64,000 bases of DNA, taken from NCBI RefSeq assembly GCF_902686445.1, contig NC_062219.1, forward strand, positions 106,703,160-106,767,159, read 5' to 3'. Source of the DNA: Sciurus carolinensis (lineage: Eukaryota > Chordata > Mammalia > Rodentia > Sciuridae). The position numbers and the translations under genes were made by a program. How positions within the stretch are numbered: position 1 is the stretch's first letter; the number at the start of each line of letters is the position of its first letter. Shown one piece after another: positions 1-11,225 of this stretch. Below the pieces are notes generated by a model that saw only the letters and a program-made list of their open reading frames with translations, was not told where the DNA came from and searched no databases.

Positions 1-754
1 ATTTATCATTGATTTCTAATTTCACTCCATCATGAACTGATAGAATAGAAGGTATCTCTATTTTTTTTTTTTAATTTACTAAGGGTGGCTTTGTGGCATA
101 ACACATGGTCTGTTTTAGAGAAGGATCCAAGTGCTGCTGAGAAGAAATTGTATTCGCTTGTTGATGGGTGGAATGTACATATATGTGTAAGTTCTAAGTT
201 ACTGATTGTGTTATTGAGTTCTATGGTTTTTTGGTTCAGTTTTTGTTTGGAAGATATAGCCAGTGGTGAGAGAAGTGTGTTAAAGTCACCCAGAATTATT
301 GTGTTGTGGTCTATTTGGTTCCTGGAATTGAGAAGGATTGGATGTATGTGGGTGTGCCGTTGTTTGGGGCGTAAATATTTATGATCATTATGTCTACCTG
401 ATTTATGATTCCCTTAAGCAGTATGGGTGGCCCTTCTTTATCCCTTCTGACTAACTTTGGCTTGAAGTCCACTTTATCTGACATAAGGATGGAAACCCCT
501 GCTTTTTTACTGAGTTTGTATGTTTGGTAGATTTATTCCCATCCTTTCACCTTTACTCTGTGGATGTACTTTTCTGTAAGATGAGTATCTTGAAGGCAGC
601 ATATTGTTCGGTCATTTTAATCTAATCTGTCAATCTGTGTCTTTTGTTTGATGAGTTTAGGCCATTAACATTCAGGGTTATTATTGAGATATGATTTGTA
701 TTTCCAGTCATTTGGGCTTATTTTTGGTTTTTAATTTGAGTTGGTTTCTCCTTT
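1..754 (-). pseudogene. L1-1 ORF2 5' part (endonuclease region), broken
   Basis: This segment reads on the minus strand as the N-terminal endonuclease part of L1 ORF2, followed near 680-754 by the ORF1-ORF2 spacer. It aligns by eye with 56795-57550 of the intact L1-3. Frameshifts and stops leave no usable frame. The element continues off the left edge, so its 3' end is not visible. Its 5' half resumes at 7376 because another L1 (755-7375) is inserted in the spacer. The direct repeat GGTTTCTCCTTT at 743-754 and 7376-7387 marks that insertion. Confidence 0.88.
743..754. repeat. Target-site duplication of L1-2, left copy
   Basis: GGTTTCTCCTTT recurs exactly at 7376-7387. Between the copies lies one complete minus-strand L1, with poly(T) at the left and the 5' UTR end at the right. 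The duplicated target lies in the ORF1-ORF2 spacer of L1-1. Confidence 0.88.
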
Positions 755-799
755 TTTTTTTTTGTATCTTATTTTCTCATTTTTTTTATTATTGTAAAC

Positions 800-1152
800 A
801 AATGGGATACATGTTGTTTCTCTGTTTGTACATGGCGTAAAGGCATACCATTTGTGTAATCATAAATTTACATAGGGTAATGTTGTTTGATTCATTCTGT
901 TATTTTTCCCCTTCCCCCCACCCCTCTCACCCCTCTTTTCCCTCTATACAGTCCTTCCTTCCTCCATTCTTGCCCCCCTCCCTAACCCTAACTCTAACCC
1001 TAACACTAACCCCTCCCACCCCCCATTATGTGTCATTATCCACTGATTAGCGATATCATTCGTCCATTGGTTTTTTGAGATTGGCTTATCTCACTTAGCA
1101 TGATATTCTCCAGTTTCATCCATTTGCCTGTAAATGCCATAATTTTATCATT
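800..1152 (-). other. L1-2 3' UTR with C-rich tract and telomere-like repeats
   Basis: Plus-strand bases 907-960 are C-rich, and 979-1012 contain CCCTAA-like units (CTAACCCTAACTCTAACCC). In L1 sense these are G-rich polypurine and GGGTTA-like repeats. The homologous place in L1-3 (53515-53655) has the same layout, so this belongs to the L1 3' UTR and is not a telomere remnant. Confidence 0.85.
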
Positions 1153-4100
1153 CTATATGGCTGAGTAATATTCCACTGTATATATATACCACATTTTCTT
1201 TATCCATTCATCAATTGAAGGGCATCTAGGTTGGTTCCACAATCTGGCTATTGTGAACTGAGCAGCTATGAACATTGATGTGGCTGTATCTCTGTAATAT
1301 GCTGATTTTAAGTCCTTTGGGTATAGGCCAAGGAGTGGGATAGCTGGGTCAAATGGTAGTTCCATTCCAAGTTTTCTAAGGAGTCTCCACACTGCTTTCC
1401 AGAGTGGCTGCACTAATTTGCAGCCCCACCAGCAATGTAAGAGTGTACCTTTCTCCCCACATCCTCGCCAACACCTGTTGTTGCTTGTATTCTTGATAAT
1501 CGCCATTCTAATTGGGGTGAGATGGAATCTTAGGGTGGTTTTGATTTGCATTTCTCTTATTACTAGAGATGTTGAACATTTTTCCATATGTTTGTTGATT
1601 GCTTGTAGATCTTCTTCTGTGAAGTGTCTATTCATTTCCTTAGCCCATTTGTCAATTGGATTATTTGCATTCTTGGTATAGAGTTTTTTGAGTTCTTTAT
1701 AGATTCTGGAGATTAGTGCTCTATCTGAAGTATGATTGGCAAAGATTTTCTCCCACTCTGTAGGCTCTTTCTTCGCATTGCTGATAGTTTCCTTTGCTGA
1801 GAGAAAACTTTTTAGTTTGAATCTATCCCAGTTATTAATTCTTGCTTTTATTTCTTGTGCTATGGGAGTCCTGTTGAGGAAGTCTGGTTCTAAGCCGACA
1901 TGTTGAAGCTCTGGACCTACTTTTTCTTCTATAAGATGCAAGGTCTCTGGTCTGATTCCGAGATCCTTAATCCATTTCGAGTTAGTTTCGTGCATGGTGA
2001 GAGATATGGGTTTAGTTTCATTCTGTTGCATATGGATTTCCAATTCTCCCAGCACCATGTGTTGAAGAGGCTATCTTTTCTCCATTGCATATTTTTGGCC
2101 CCTTTGTCTAGTATGAGAAAATTGTATTTATTTGGGTTTGTGTCCGTGTCCTCCATTCTGTACCATTGATCCACCTTTCTATTTTGGTACCAATACCATG
2201 CCGTTTTTGTTACTATTGCTTTGTAGTAGAGTTGAAGATCTGGTATTGCGATACCCCCTGCTTCACTCTTTCTGCCAAGGATTGCTTTAGCTATTCTGGG
2301 TTTTTTATTCTTCCAGATGAATTTCATAATTGCTTGCTCTATTTCTGTAAGGTACATCATTGGGATTTTAATTGGAATTGCATTGAATCTGTATAGCACT
2401 TTTGGTAGTATGGCCATTTTGACAATATTAATTCTGCCTATCCAAGAACATGGGTGATCTTTCCATCTTCTAAGGTTTTCTTTAATTTCTTTCTTTAGTG
2501 TTCTGTAGTTCTCATTGTAGAGGTCTTTCACCTCTTTTGTGAGATTGATTCCCAAGTATTTTATTTTTTTCGAAGCTATTGTGAATGGGGTAGTTTTCCT
2601 GATTTCTCTTTCCGAAGATTCATCGCTTATGTATAAAAATGCCTTAGATTTATGTGCATTGATCTTATATCCCGCTACTTTACTGAATTCACTTATGAGA
2701 TCTAAAACTTTTCTGGTGGAATTTCCTGGTTCCTCTAAGTATACAATCATATCATCAGCAAATAGGGATAGTTTGAGTTCTTCTTTTCCTATTCGTATCC
2801 CTTTAATTTCTTTGGTCTGTCTAATTGCTCTGGCTAGAGTTTCAAGGACGATATTGAATAGAAGTGGTGAAAGAGGGCATCCCTGCCTTGTTCCAGTTTT
2901 TAGAGGGAATGCTTTCAGTTTTTCACCATTTAGAATGATATTAGCCATGGGCTTAGCGTAGATGGCCTTTATAATGTTAAGGAATGTTCCCACTATCCCT
3001 ATTTTTTCTAGTGTTTTGAGCATGAAGGGGTGCTGTATTTTATCGAATGCTTTTTCTGCATCTATTGAAATAATCATGTGATTCTTGACTTTAAGTCTAT
3101 TGATATGGTGAATGACATTTATTGATTTCCTGATGTTGAACCAACCTTGCATCCCTGGGATGAAACCCACTTGATCATGGTGCACTATCTTTTAATATGT
3201 TTTTGTATGCGATTTGCTAAAATTTTGTTTAGGATTTTTGCGTCGATGTTCATTAAGGATATTGGTGTGAAATTTTCTTTCCTCGATGTGTCTCTGTCTG
3301 GTTTAGGTATCAGGGTGATATTGGCTTCATAGAATGAGTTTGGGAGGGTTCCCTCCTCTTCTATTTTATGGAATACTTTGAGAAGTATTGGAATGAGCTC
3401 TTCTTTAAAGGTTTTGTAGAATTCGGCTGAGAACCCATCTGGTCCTGGACTTTTCTTTGTTGGTAGGCTATTGATGACCTCTTCTATTTCATTGCTTGAA
3501 ATTGGTTTATTTAAATTGTATATGTCCTCCTCGTTCAGTTTAGGCAATTCATATGTCTCTAGAAACCTGTTGATGTCTTCAAAATTTTCTATTTTGTTGG
3601 AGTATAGATTTTCGAAATAGCTTCTAATTATGTTTTGTATTTCAGTTGTGTCTGTTGTGATATTTCCTTGTTCATTCCGAATTTTAGTGATTTGGGTTTT
3701 CTCTCGTCTTCTCTTTGTTAGTGTGGCTAAAGGTTTATCAATTTTGTTTATTTTTTCGAAGAACCAACTATTTATTTTGTTAATTTTTTGTATTGTTTCT
3801 TTTGTTTCAATTTCGTTGATTTCAGCTCTGAGTTTAACTATTTCCTGTCTTCTACTACTTTTGGTGTAGGTCTGTTCTTCTTTTTCTAGGGCTTTGAGCT
3901 GTAGTGTTAGGTCGTTTATTTTTTGAGTTTTACTTCTTTTATTAAATGCGCTCCATGAAATAAATCTTCCTCTAAGTACTGCTTTCATAGTGTCCCAGAG
4001 ATTTTGATATGATGATTCTTTGTTCTCGTTTACCTCTAAGAATTTTTTAATTTCCTTCCTAATATTTTCTGTTATCCATTCATCGTATAATAGCATATTG

Positions 4101-4863
4101 TTTAATCTCCAGGTGTTGGAGTAGTTTCTGTTTTTTACTCTTTCATTTATTTCTAACTTCAATACATTATGATCTGATAGAATACAAGCTAGTGTCTCCA
4201 TCTTCTTGTATTTGCTGACATTAGCTTTGTGGCATAATATATGGTCTATTTTAGAGAAGGATCCATGTGCTGCTGAGAAGAAAGTGTATTCGCTCTTGGT
4301 TGGATGGTATATTCTATAAATGTCTGTTAAATCTAAATTATTGATTGTGTTATTGAGATCTGTGGTTTCTTTGTTCAATTTTTGTTTGGAAGATCTGTCC
4401 AGTGGTGAGAGAGGTGTTTTAAAATCACCTAGTATTATTGTGTTATGGTCTATTTGGTTTCTAAAATTGAGAAGGATTTGTTTAACATACATGGATGAGC
4501 CACTGTTTGGGGCATAGATGTTTATGATTGTTATATCTTGCTGATTTATGCTTCCCTTAAGCAGTATGAAATGTCCTTCTTTATCCCTTCTAACATTGAC
4601 TTGAAGTCCACATTATCTGAAATGAGGATGGATACTCCAGCTTTTTTGCTGAGTCCATGTGCATGGTATGTTTTTCCCCATCCTTTCACCTTTAGTCTAT
4701 GGGTATCTCTTTCTATGAGGTGAGTCTCTTGCAGGCAACATATTGTTGGATCTTTCTTTTTAATCCAATCTGCCAGTCTATGTCTTTTGATTGATGAATT
4801 CAGGCCATTAACATTCAGGGTTATTATTAAGATATGATTTGTATTCCTGGTCATTTGGTTCAT
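1153..4863 (-). pseudogene. L1-2 ORF2 (endonuclease / reverse transcriptase), frameshifted
   Basis: The pieces 4863-4546, 4492-3185, 3185-1929 and 2058-1153 together cover ORF2 in order: the endonuclease start with QETH, the GDFKT-like and KIDHI motifs, the reverse transcriptase core with FADD, and the C-terminal cysteine region (CWRGCGEKG). The breaks are frameshifts near 4490-4560, near 3185 (one T missing compared with the same place in L1-3) and near 1930-2058. In the family, ORF2 nicks target DNA and reverse-transcribes L1 RNA at the nick. This copy cannot encode the full protein. Confidence 0.92.
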
Positions 4864-4934
4864 ATTTAAAATTTTATTTATTTATTTAATTATTTTTTGA
4901 CACATCTTGGTTCCTCCTTTATTTGACAGTTCCT

Positions 4935-5977
4935 TTAGGGTAATTCCTCCCTTTGCTGATATGCTTCTTTATTTTTTATCTCTTCCTCATGAAATATTTT
5001 GCTGAGAATGTTCTGTAATGCTGGCTTTCTTTTTGTAAATTCTTTTAGCTTTTGTTTATCATGGAATGATTTTATTTCATTGTCAAATTTGAAGGTAAGT
5101 TTTGCTGGGTATAAGATTCTTGGTTGGCATCCATTTTCTTTCAGAGCTTGAAAAATGTTGTTCCAGGCCCTTCTAGCTTTTAGGGTCTGGATTGAAAAAT
5201 CTGCTGATATCCATACTGGTTTCCCCCTGAATGTAATTTGGTTCTTTTCTCTCACAGCCTTTAAAATTCTGTCTTTATTTTGTATGTTAGGTATTTTCAT
5301 TATAATGTGCCTTGGTGTGGGTCTGTTGTAATTTTGTGTATTTGGAGTCCTATAAGCCTCTTGGACTTGATTTTCCATTTCATTCTTCAGATTTGGGAAA
5401 TTTTGATATTATTTCATTGAATAGATTATTCATTCCTTTGGTTTGTTTCTCTAAGCCTTCCTCAATCCCAATAATTCTCAAACTTGGCCTTTTCATGATA
5501 TCCCATAGTTCTTGCAGATTCTGTTCATGATTCTTACCATCTTCTCTGTTTGTTCAACTTTGCTTTTGAGGTTAAATATTTTGTCTTCAATATCTGAAGT
5601 TCTGTCTTCCAGGTGTTCTATCCTATTGGTTATGTTTCTATGGAGTTCTTAATTTGGTTTATTGTTTCCTTCATTTCAAGGATTTCTGTTTGGTTTTTTT
5701 TCAATATATCTAACTCTTTATTGAAATGATCTTTTGCTTCCTGTATTTGCTCTTTTAACTGTTGATTGGTGCTATCATTCAATGCCTGCATTTGCTCTTT
5801 CATCTCATCATTCAATGCCTCCATTTGCTCTTTCATCTCATCATTTGCTTCCCTAATCATTTTAATTATGTACATTCTGAACTCCCTTTCTGTCATTTCT
5901 TCTGCCATGCTGTCGTTGGATTTTATTGATGTAACATCTAGATTTGTTTGGGGCATTTTCTTCCCTTGTTTTCTCAT
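4935..5977 (-). pseudogene. L1-2 ORF1 (RNA-binding chaperone), frameshifted
   Basis: Two open pieces remain. The first, 5977-5630, starts MRKQGKKM and holds the coiled-coil part, including two EMKEQM units. The second, 5378-4935, holds the C-terminal domain with RPTPRHIIMKIPN and ARRAWNNI. The region 5379-5629 between them, which should encode the rest of the coiled coil and the RRM start, is shifted out of frame. The family protein forms trimers that bind L1 RNA. The start matches that of the intact copy at 58609. Confidence 0.9.
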
Positions 5978-7375
5978 ATTGTTCAGGAATCAGTGGGTCA
6001 TTAAGATACTGCAGATTTCCTCTATCGACTTATAATGTCCCTGAAGATTGCTAGTATATCCCCTCTTATCCTTCAGTAGCCTGAAGTCTTGGAGGAAGTT
6101 GATAATGCGGAGCTCCACGAAGAAGCTGCCTCTCTAGGGGTGGTGACCCTCAGGTGGCGTATATTCCCTGATAGTGGGCAGAGGTGCCTCCACTTGTTGA
6201 CCAATGGTCATCCAACGGGGAACTAGGCTTTGGGCTGAGGCAAGTCCTGTTTGTGACTGTGTCTCTGGTTTTACCGTCCCTGTGGGAAAACCTCACCCAG
6301 CCGGGAAGACTCTTGCTGATCAGTTCCCCTCCTAGAGGTTCCCCTCAATCTACAACTACTGCCTGGGCTGGGCTGTCTTCCTCTGCAACATTCCCAGGGT
6401 CCCAGACCTACCTCCTGGGCCTGGGAGTCTCACCCTTCGCATACGAGTCTCCTTAGGCTGCCTCTCCCAGATAATCTGCCCGCAGTCCTGGAAACTTCGC
6501 TCCGCCCCTAGGCGTGTCTCTGTGCGGCTCTTCCAGCAAGAAGCCACCTAGCTCCTGGGACCCTGCTCTGCACCTAATCGCCTGGTTATGCGGCCCCTCC
6601 TCTGAGCCGCCACCTGGAGCCCCGTACAATAGCTCCGAGACCCAGAGACCCGCCACACACCTCCTCCTCCGGACAGTGGCCGGGTTTCCGACGCAGTCAC
6701 TAGGAGCCCAAGCAATTCACTTCGCGTCTCCTCCTCCCGCCAACCGCTGGTAGCCCTAGGCAGTCACTCCAAGTCCAAGTGACCCGCCCTGTTCCTCCTC
6801 CTCCTCCTCGGGGTAGCCCCCCGGGTGTTCAGGAGCGGTGGCTCTGAGACCAAGTGACCCACCACGCTCCTCCTCCAGGCAGGCCACCGTTGTTCAGGAG
6901 CAGTCGCTTTGAGTGCAATCAACTCACCACTCGCCTCCTCCTCTGGCAACTGCCTGTGGCTCTGATGCAGTCACTCCTAAACCAAGTGACCTGCCGCGCT
7001 CCTCCTCCAGGCAGGTCACCGGTGTTCAGGAGCGCTCGCTCTGAGTTCAAACAGCTCGCCACGCAACTCCTCCTCAGGCAATCGCCCGGAGCCCCAGTGG
7101 TTGCTCCGAGTTCAAGCCCTGTGCTGAGCCGCCTCCTCTATGATGATCCCAGTTGTCCGTGTTTACCGCTCCAGTGGGGGGGAGGGGCTTCTCGCCGAGC
7201 AACTCTACTTCACAAAGTCCCCTGCTACCGTCCCATCCGGGACGCCTCCCCAATGGGAGAGACTCACCAGCGGCTTTGAGTTGGTCCCAAGTCTCTCACT
7301 ATTTCCTCTTTTGAATCTTGCGTCCTGGAGCAACGTGAAATGCAGCCGCCCCCTAGTCCGCCATCTTGAAACCTC
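5978..7375 (-). promoter_or_regulatory. L1-2 5' UTR, GC-rich with imperfect internal repeats
   Basis: This is the 5' UTR upstream of ORF1 in L1 sense. The motif CAAGTGAC is followed by a CTCCTCCTCC-like string at about 6776, 6851 and 6983, giving imperfect repeats. The terminal YY1-like CAAGATGG (minus strand) lies at about 7361-7370. The open frames here on either strand are by-products of high GC. The sequence does not resemble the 459-bp monomers of L1-3. Confidence 0.75.
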
Positions 7376-8521
7376 GGTTTCTCCTTTGATTGATTTTTTC
7401 CTTTAAGGTAGTTCCTCCCTTTGCTGACCTACATTGTTGTTTTTTATTTCATTCTCATGGAATATTTTGCTGAGAATGTTCTGTAGCTCTATTGTAAATT
7501 CTTGTAAATTCTTTTTTTTTGTTTTTTTGCGGTACTGGGGATCGAACTCAGGGCCTTGCGTTTGTGAGGCAAGCACTTTTACCAGCTGAGCTATCTCCCC
7601 AGCCCGTAAATTCTTTTAACTTTTGTTTATCATGGAAGGATTTTATTTTGTCTTCAAATATGAAGGTTAGTTTTGCTAGGCATAGGATTCTTGGTTGGCA
7701 ACCATGTTCTTTCAGAGCTTGAAATGTGCTATTCGAGGCCCTTCTAGCTTTTAGGGTCTGTGTTGAGAAATCTGCTGATGTCCATATTTGTTTTCCTTTT
7801 GTATGTAATCTGATGCTTTTCTCTCACACCCCTTAAAATTCTATCTTTATTTTTTATGTTAGGCATTTTCATTATAATGTGCCTTGGTGTGGACTGTTGT
7901 AATTTTGTGCATTTGGTGTTCTGTAAGCCTCTTGTATTTGATTTTCCATTTCATTCTTCAGATTTGGGAAATTTTGATATTATTTCATTGAATAGGTTGT
8001 TCATTCCTTTGGTTTGTTTCTCTGTGCCTTCCTCAATCCTGATAATTCTTAAATTTGGTCTTTTCATGATATCCCATAGTTCTTGGAGGTTTCATTTCTG
8101 ATTTTGTACCATCTTCTCTATGTGGTCAACTTTATTTTCAAAATTAAATATTTTGTCTTCATTGTCTGAGGTTCTGTCTTCCAAGTGACCTAGTCTGTTG
8201 GTGATGCTTTCCATTGAGTCTTTAATTTTTTTATTGTTTTCTTCATTTCAAGAATTCGTTTGGTTTTTTTTTTTTTTTTTGAATCTGTATCTCTTTGTTG
8301 AAATGATCTTTTGCTTCCTGCAGTTGTTTTTTCAACTGCTTACTGGAGTGATCATTCATTTCCTGCATTTGCTCTCTTATCTCATCCTTTGCTTCATGAG
8401 TTATTTTAATTATATATATTCTGAACTCCTTTTCTGACATTTATTCTACCATGCTGTCTCTACATTCTATTAATATAGAATCTAGGTTTGTTTGAAATAT
8501 TTTCTTTCCTTGTTTTTTCAT
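7376..8521 (-). pseudogene. L1-1 ORF1 remnant (with SINE insertion)
   Basis: After the target duplication the L1-1 spacer and ORF1 continue, aligning by eye with 57540-58609 of L1-3. The start codon complement lies near 8519-8521. Poly(T) at 8267-8280, several stops and a SINE at 7516-7605 break the frame. The coiled-coil part at about 8340-8400 carries only one EQMQEMND-like unit, whereas L1-2 and L1-3 have two. Confidence 0.85.
7516..7605 (-). mobile_element. ID-type (tRNA-derived) SINE
   Basis: The minus strand begins GGGCTGGGGAGATAGCTCAG, the tRNA-like head typical of rodent ID elements with the A-box, and ends in an A-rich tail seen as T runs at 7512-7528. The repeat GTAAATTCTTTT at 7504-7515 and 7606-7617 flanks it. 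It sits inside the ORF1 remnant of L1-1. Confidence 0.9.
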
Positions 8522-9876
8522 GTTGTTCATGTATCTTCCCCTCTAGCAGTTCAGATCTGGGGTATTGCAGTTTCCCCCCATAGGCTTATAGTGACCCTAT
8601 AGATTCCCAAAACCTCCTCGTTAAGGGGGAAATCAATTTTAGCAGCACCCAGTGCAGACACCATGCTGCCCCAAACCAAGTAGCCCCTATGAAGACATTA
8701 TCAATATTATCATAATAAACAAAGAGAATGAGTTCAATTATTATTTTCAGTATAACAAATAGATTTGTAATAAGGCCTGAAGTTTCTAATGGAGGACAAA
8801 GAAGATGGGGAGGGGTATAAGATATAATTGTTAATGGAATAAGAAAAGAGTATATAGGACTGGGGATATAACTCAGTTGGTAGCATGCTTGCCTCATAAG
8901 CACAAAGCCCTGGGTTCAATCCCCAGCACCATAAAAAAAAAAAAAAAAAAAAGTATATAGAAATTCTCGATCGTAGGAAGTGTGAAAGTGTAATGAAAAA
9001 AAGTTGGTTGTTAGTATGAGAAAAGGGAGAAAGAGACTCTGAGGAAATGTAAATTAAAGGAAAATAGAGCAAGAAAAGCCAAGAAATAAAAAAATTTTTC
9101 AAAAAGGAGAAAAAAAGAAAAGAAAAAAGTATCTACACTAGAATAGTCATACAGTATTCAAACCTTTCAGTCTTCAGTAGCCTGATGCATGAGAGATATG
9201 TGACAATGAACTTCCAGTCTCCAGCAAGCCTCTCAGGATGGGATTTGCCCCACCTAAAGATGGGAACTTCCACTTCCAGGATAATCCAAGATGGCCGCGC
9301 TAACTTACAAATGTGTTGGCAAATGGGGAGGTGCAGCTCAGGGCATGGGTGTGGTCAGCCAGGGGTCCTGGAGGTGGGGTGTGGCCAGTCTGGCTGAGGG
9401 GTCTTGGAGACAGGGATCAGTCAGTCCAGCAGGGGATCCTGCAGTTCCTGGCTGTTGTCTCAAAATGGCGGCAGCCACGTGTAACCCAAACTGCCAGTAT
9501 TATGACAATGGACTTCCAGGCAACAGCAGGCAGCTGGTGTTCTGCTGACTGTCTGTGTTCTTTCTGCAGCCTACCAGTGGATGATCAGCAGGTTGTCCTC
9601 AGGTGGTGGGTGATGAGTAGGTGAAAGGCAGGTGATGGACAGCAAGAGGCAGGCAAACTGGCAAATGGAGGATGATAGGTGCCAGTCAGTGAGCAATCTG
9701 CACTCAAAAAATAGTCGATATGCTGGTAGACTGCAGGTGATCGCAATGAACAAATGGGGTAAACTGCAGGGGACCCATAAGCAGCAAAGACTGCCTCACA
9801 GAGAAACAGATATCTTCTGCTTGAAACCTGCGTTATGGAGTGACAGGGAATGCAGCCTCCCTCTAGTGCCCAGAAT
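8522..9876 (-). promoter_or_regulatory. L1-1 5' UTR (older type)
   Basis: Minus-strand L1 leader upstream of the ORF1 remnant. The first part is AT-rich. The distal part (9280-9870) is GC-richer, with CAAGATGGCCG at 9288-9298 and AAAATGGCGGC at 9462-9472 on the plus strand. The right end resembles the start of other L1s here (TGCAGCCTCCCTCTAG). I put the 5' end near 9876 because ORF1-like sequence of another L1 starts there. That border is approximate. Confidence 0.65.
8858..8951 (+). mobile_element. ID-type SINE, plus strand
   Basis: The body is GACTGGGGATATAACTCAGT followed by a GGTTCAATCCC B-box and an A-tail of about 20. The 9-bp duplication AGTATATAG at 8849-8857 and 8952-8960 flanks it exactly. 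It inserted in the L1-1 5' UTR. Internal pol III A and B boxes are visible. It is a SINE, not a tRNA gene. Confidence 0.93.
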
Positions 9877-10077
9877 CTCTTATCTCTTTATTGAAGTGAT
9901 CTTTCACATCCTGAATTTTATCTCTGATTTCACTCCTCACATCATCCTTTACTTCACAGATCAGTTTAACTATGAATATTCTAAACTGCTCTGTTTTTCT
10001 TCCACTATGGTATTGATGGATTCTGTTATTCAAGTATTTTGGTTTGTTTGGGACAATTTGTTCCCTTGCTTTTTCAT
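9877..10077 (-). pseudogene. L1-0 ORF1 N-terminal remnant
   Basis: The sequence aligns by eye with the ORF1 start region of L1-1 (8290-8521). The complement of the start codon is at 10075-10077, and the reading resembles the MxxQGxK start and the coiled-coil beginning. It is cut at the left where L1-1 is inserted. The rest of L1-0 would lie beyond the left edge of the window. Confidence 0.7.
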
Positions 10078-11225
10078 GTTATTTGTGTGTCTGTGCATCT
10101 AACAGAATGGATCTGAGGCAGTAGAGTTTATACCCTATGGACTTACAGTGTTCCTGAAGGTTTCCAGGACCTTAATGTTTAGGGGAAGACAAATAATAAC
10201 AACAACCGATGCAACCAATGAACAACAACAAACCAAATAGTTCCTGCTATAACATCTGCAATGTTAATTGTAACAATAAACAGAAATGGTATGATCAGTT
10301 ATTGCCCACAGAGCTCCCCGAGGTGGGGTTTAAGCTTAGGTAGGCTCCAGGTTCTTCACTGAATGACTGCTGGTCTGAAGATTTTAAATCAGCCCACCTC
10401 CAGGGCTTCGCTGTTGCTGTCCACCCTGGGGACTGTACCCCAGGAATCTCCGCTAGGTTCCACTTGTGCTGTGGAGATCTAATCCTTTGTCCCCCTCCAT
10501 TACCCATGGACCCTGCATTTCCTCGTTTATCAAATTCAGTCTCCAAACTCAATCATCCTGCCCCTGCTCTTTCAAATTCCTGACTGGGTACATCTCTCCC
10601 AGCTGGTCCTGTGAACCACCAGACTCAAGGGGACAGGGGGACGGGGGACAGGGTGGGTTTCCATGACCTGTGTTCCCTTATATAAACCCCTCTCCATGTT
10701 TGATTTTCTCCTGGTCACTTAGGCACTCTGTATGTCATATGGTGTGGCTTTACCAGGCCTGTAATTTGGGCCCAGCTTGGGTTTGCCAGGAATCGACTGC
10801 CCTAGCTGCCAGCCCCTATATCACAGCTGCAAAATGGCTCCTTCCTCTGTCCTCCGTGGGCAGCTGGGAAAAAGATGCAGCTTCTTTCCTTCACTAGGAT
10901 ATTGTGCAGCACAGCTTTCAGGTTAGTCCAGCAATGTCTTTGATCTCTACCTCTCTCTACCCAGACATGACATAAACCTCCTAATGTAGGTTCCTTTAAT
11001 TACTTTATCCTTCCTCTTTGCTTGTGGGGGAACTGCTCTGGCTGGTTCCACTGGTGCTGATGGCACTAGGGATTTCTTCCTTATTTTGTTATATCCAACT
11101 TCTCAAATCCCTGATCTGCTTTTTCACCCACCTTGCTGAGAAAACTGCCTATCTGCTTTCTTGGTTTCATACCATGGAGCAGCCAGGAGAGTGACCCCCT
11201 TTATTCTGCATCATGAACCTCTCAA
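10078..11225 (-). promoter_or_regulatory. L1-0 5' UTR (oldest of the nest)
   Basis: This continues the L1-0 remnant upstream of ORF1. The start (10110-10200) resembles the L1-1 and L1-2 leaders just upstream of ORF1 (a PyTTATAGTGxxCCT-like string). The right part is moderately GC-rich and ends near CTGCATCATGAACC, which resembles the CCGCCATCTTGAAACC end of L1-2 at 7359-7374. The outer border is uncertain by about 200 bases. Confidence 0.5.

Larger units (their letters stand above)
755..7375 (-). mobile_element. L1-2, full-length but inactive LINE-1
   Basis: This is a 6.6-kb L1 in minus orientation. In order of sense it has a GC-rich 5' UTR (5978-7375), a broken ORF1 (4935-5977), a broken ORF2 (1153-4863), a 3' UTR (about 800-1152) and an A-tail seen as T runs at 755-797. 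Exact 12-bp flanking repeats define both ends. The extreme 5' end carries CAAGATGGCGG (minus strand), a YY1-like motif of the kind found at the start of many mammalian L1s. It lies inside L1-1, so it is younger than L1-1. The ORF disruptions show it can no longer supply its own proteins. Confidence 0.92.

Noticed and set aside
979..1012. Interstitial telomeric repeat or chromosome-fusion scar
   Set aside because: The CCCTAA-like words lie at the same place in the 3' UTR of two separate L1 copies (also 53617-53655), so they are L1 sequence.
2539..2961. Plus-strand protein of 140 codons
   Set aside because: It is the antisense of L1 ORF2 and has no domain of its own. The same holds for similar frames antisense to L1 ORFs at 53800-58670.
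6854..7279. 141-codon protein in GC-rich DNA
   Set aside because: It lies antisense in the L1-2 5' UTR and follows the internal repeats. No protein similarity is seen.
8858..8925. tRNA gene
   Set aside because: A and B boxes are present, but the A-tail and the 9-bp target duplication show an ID SINE. The same applies to the other tRNA-like stretches.
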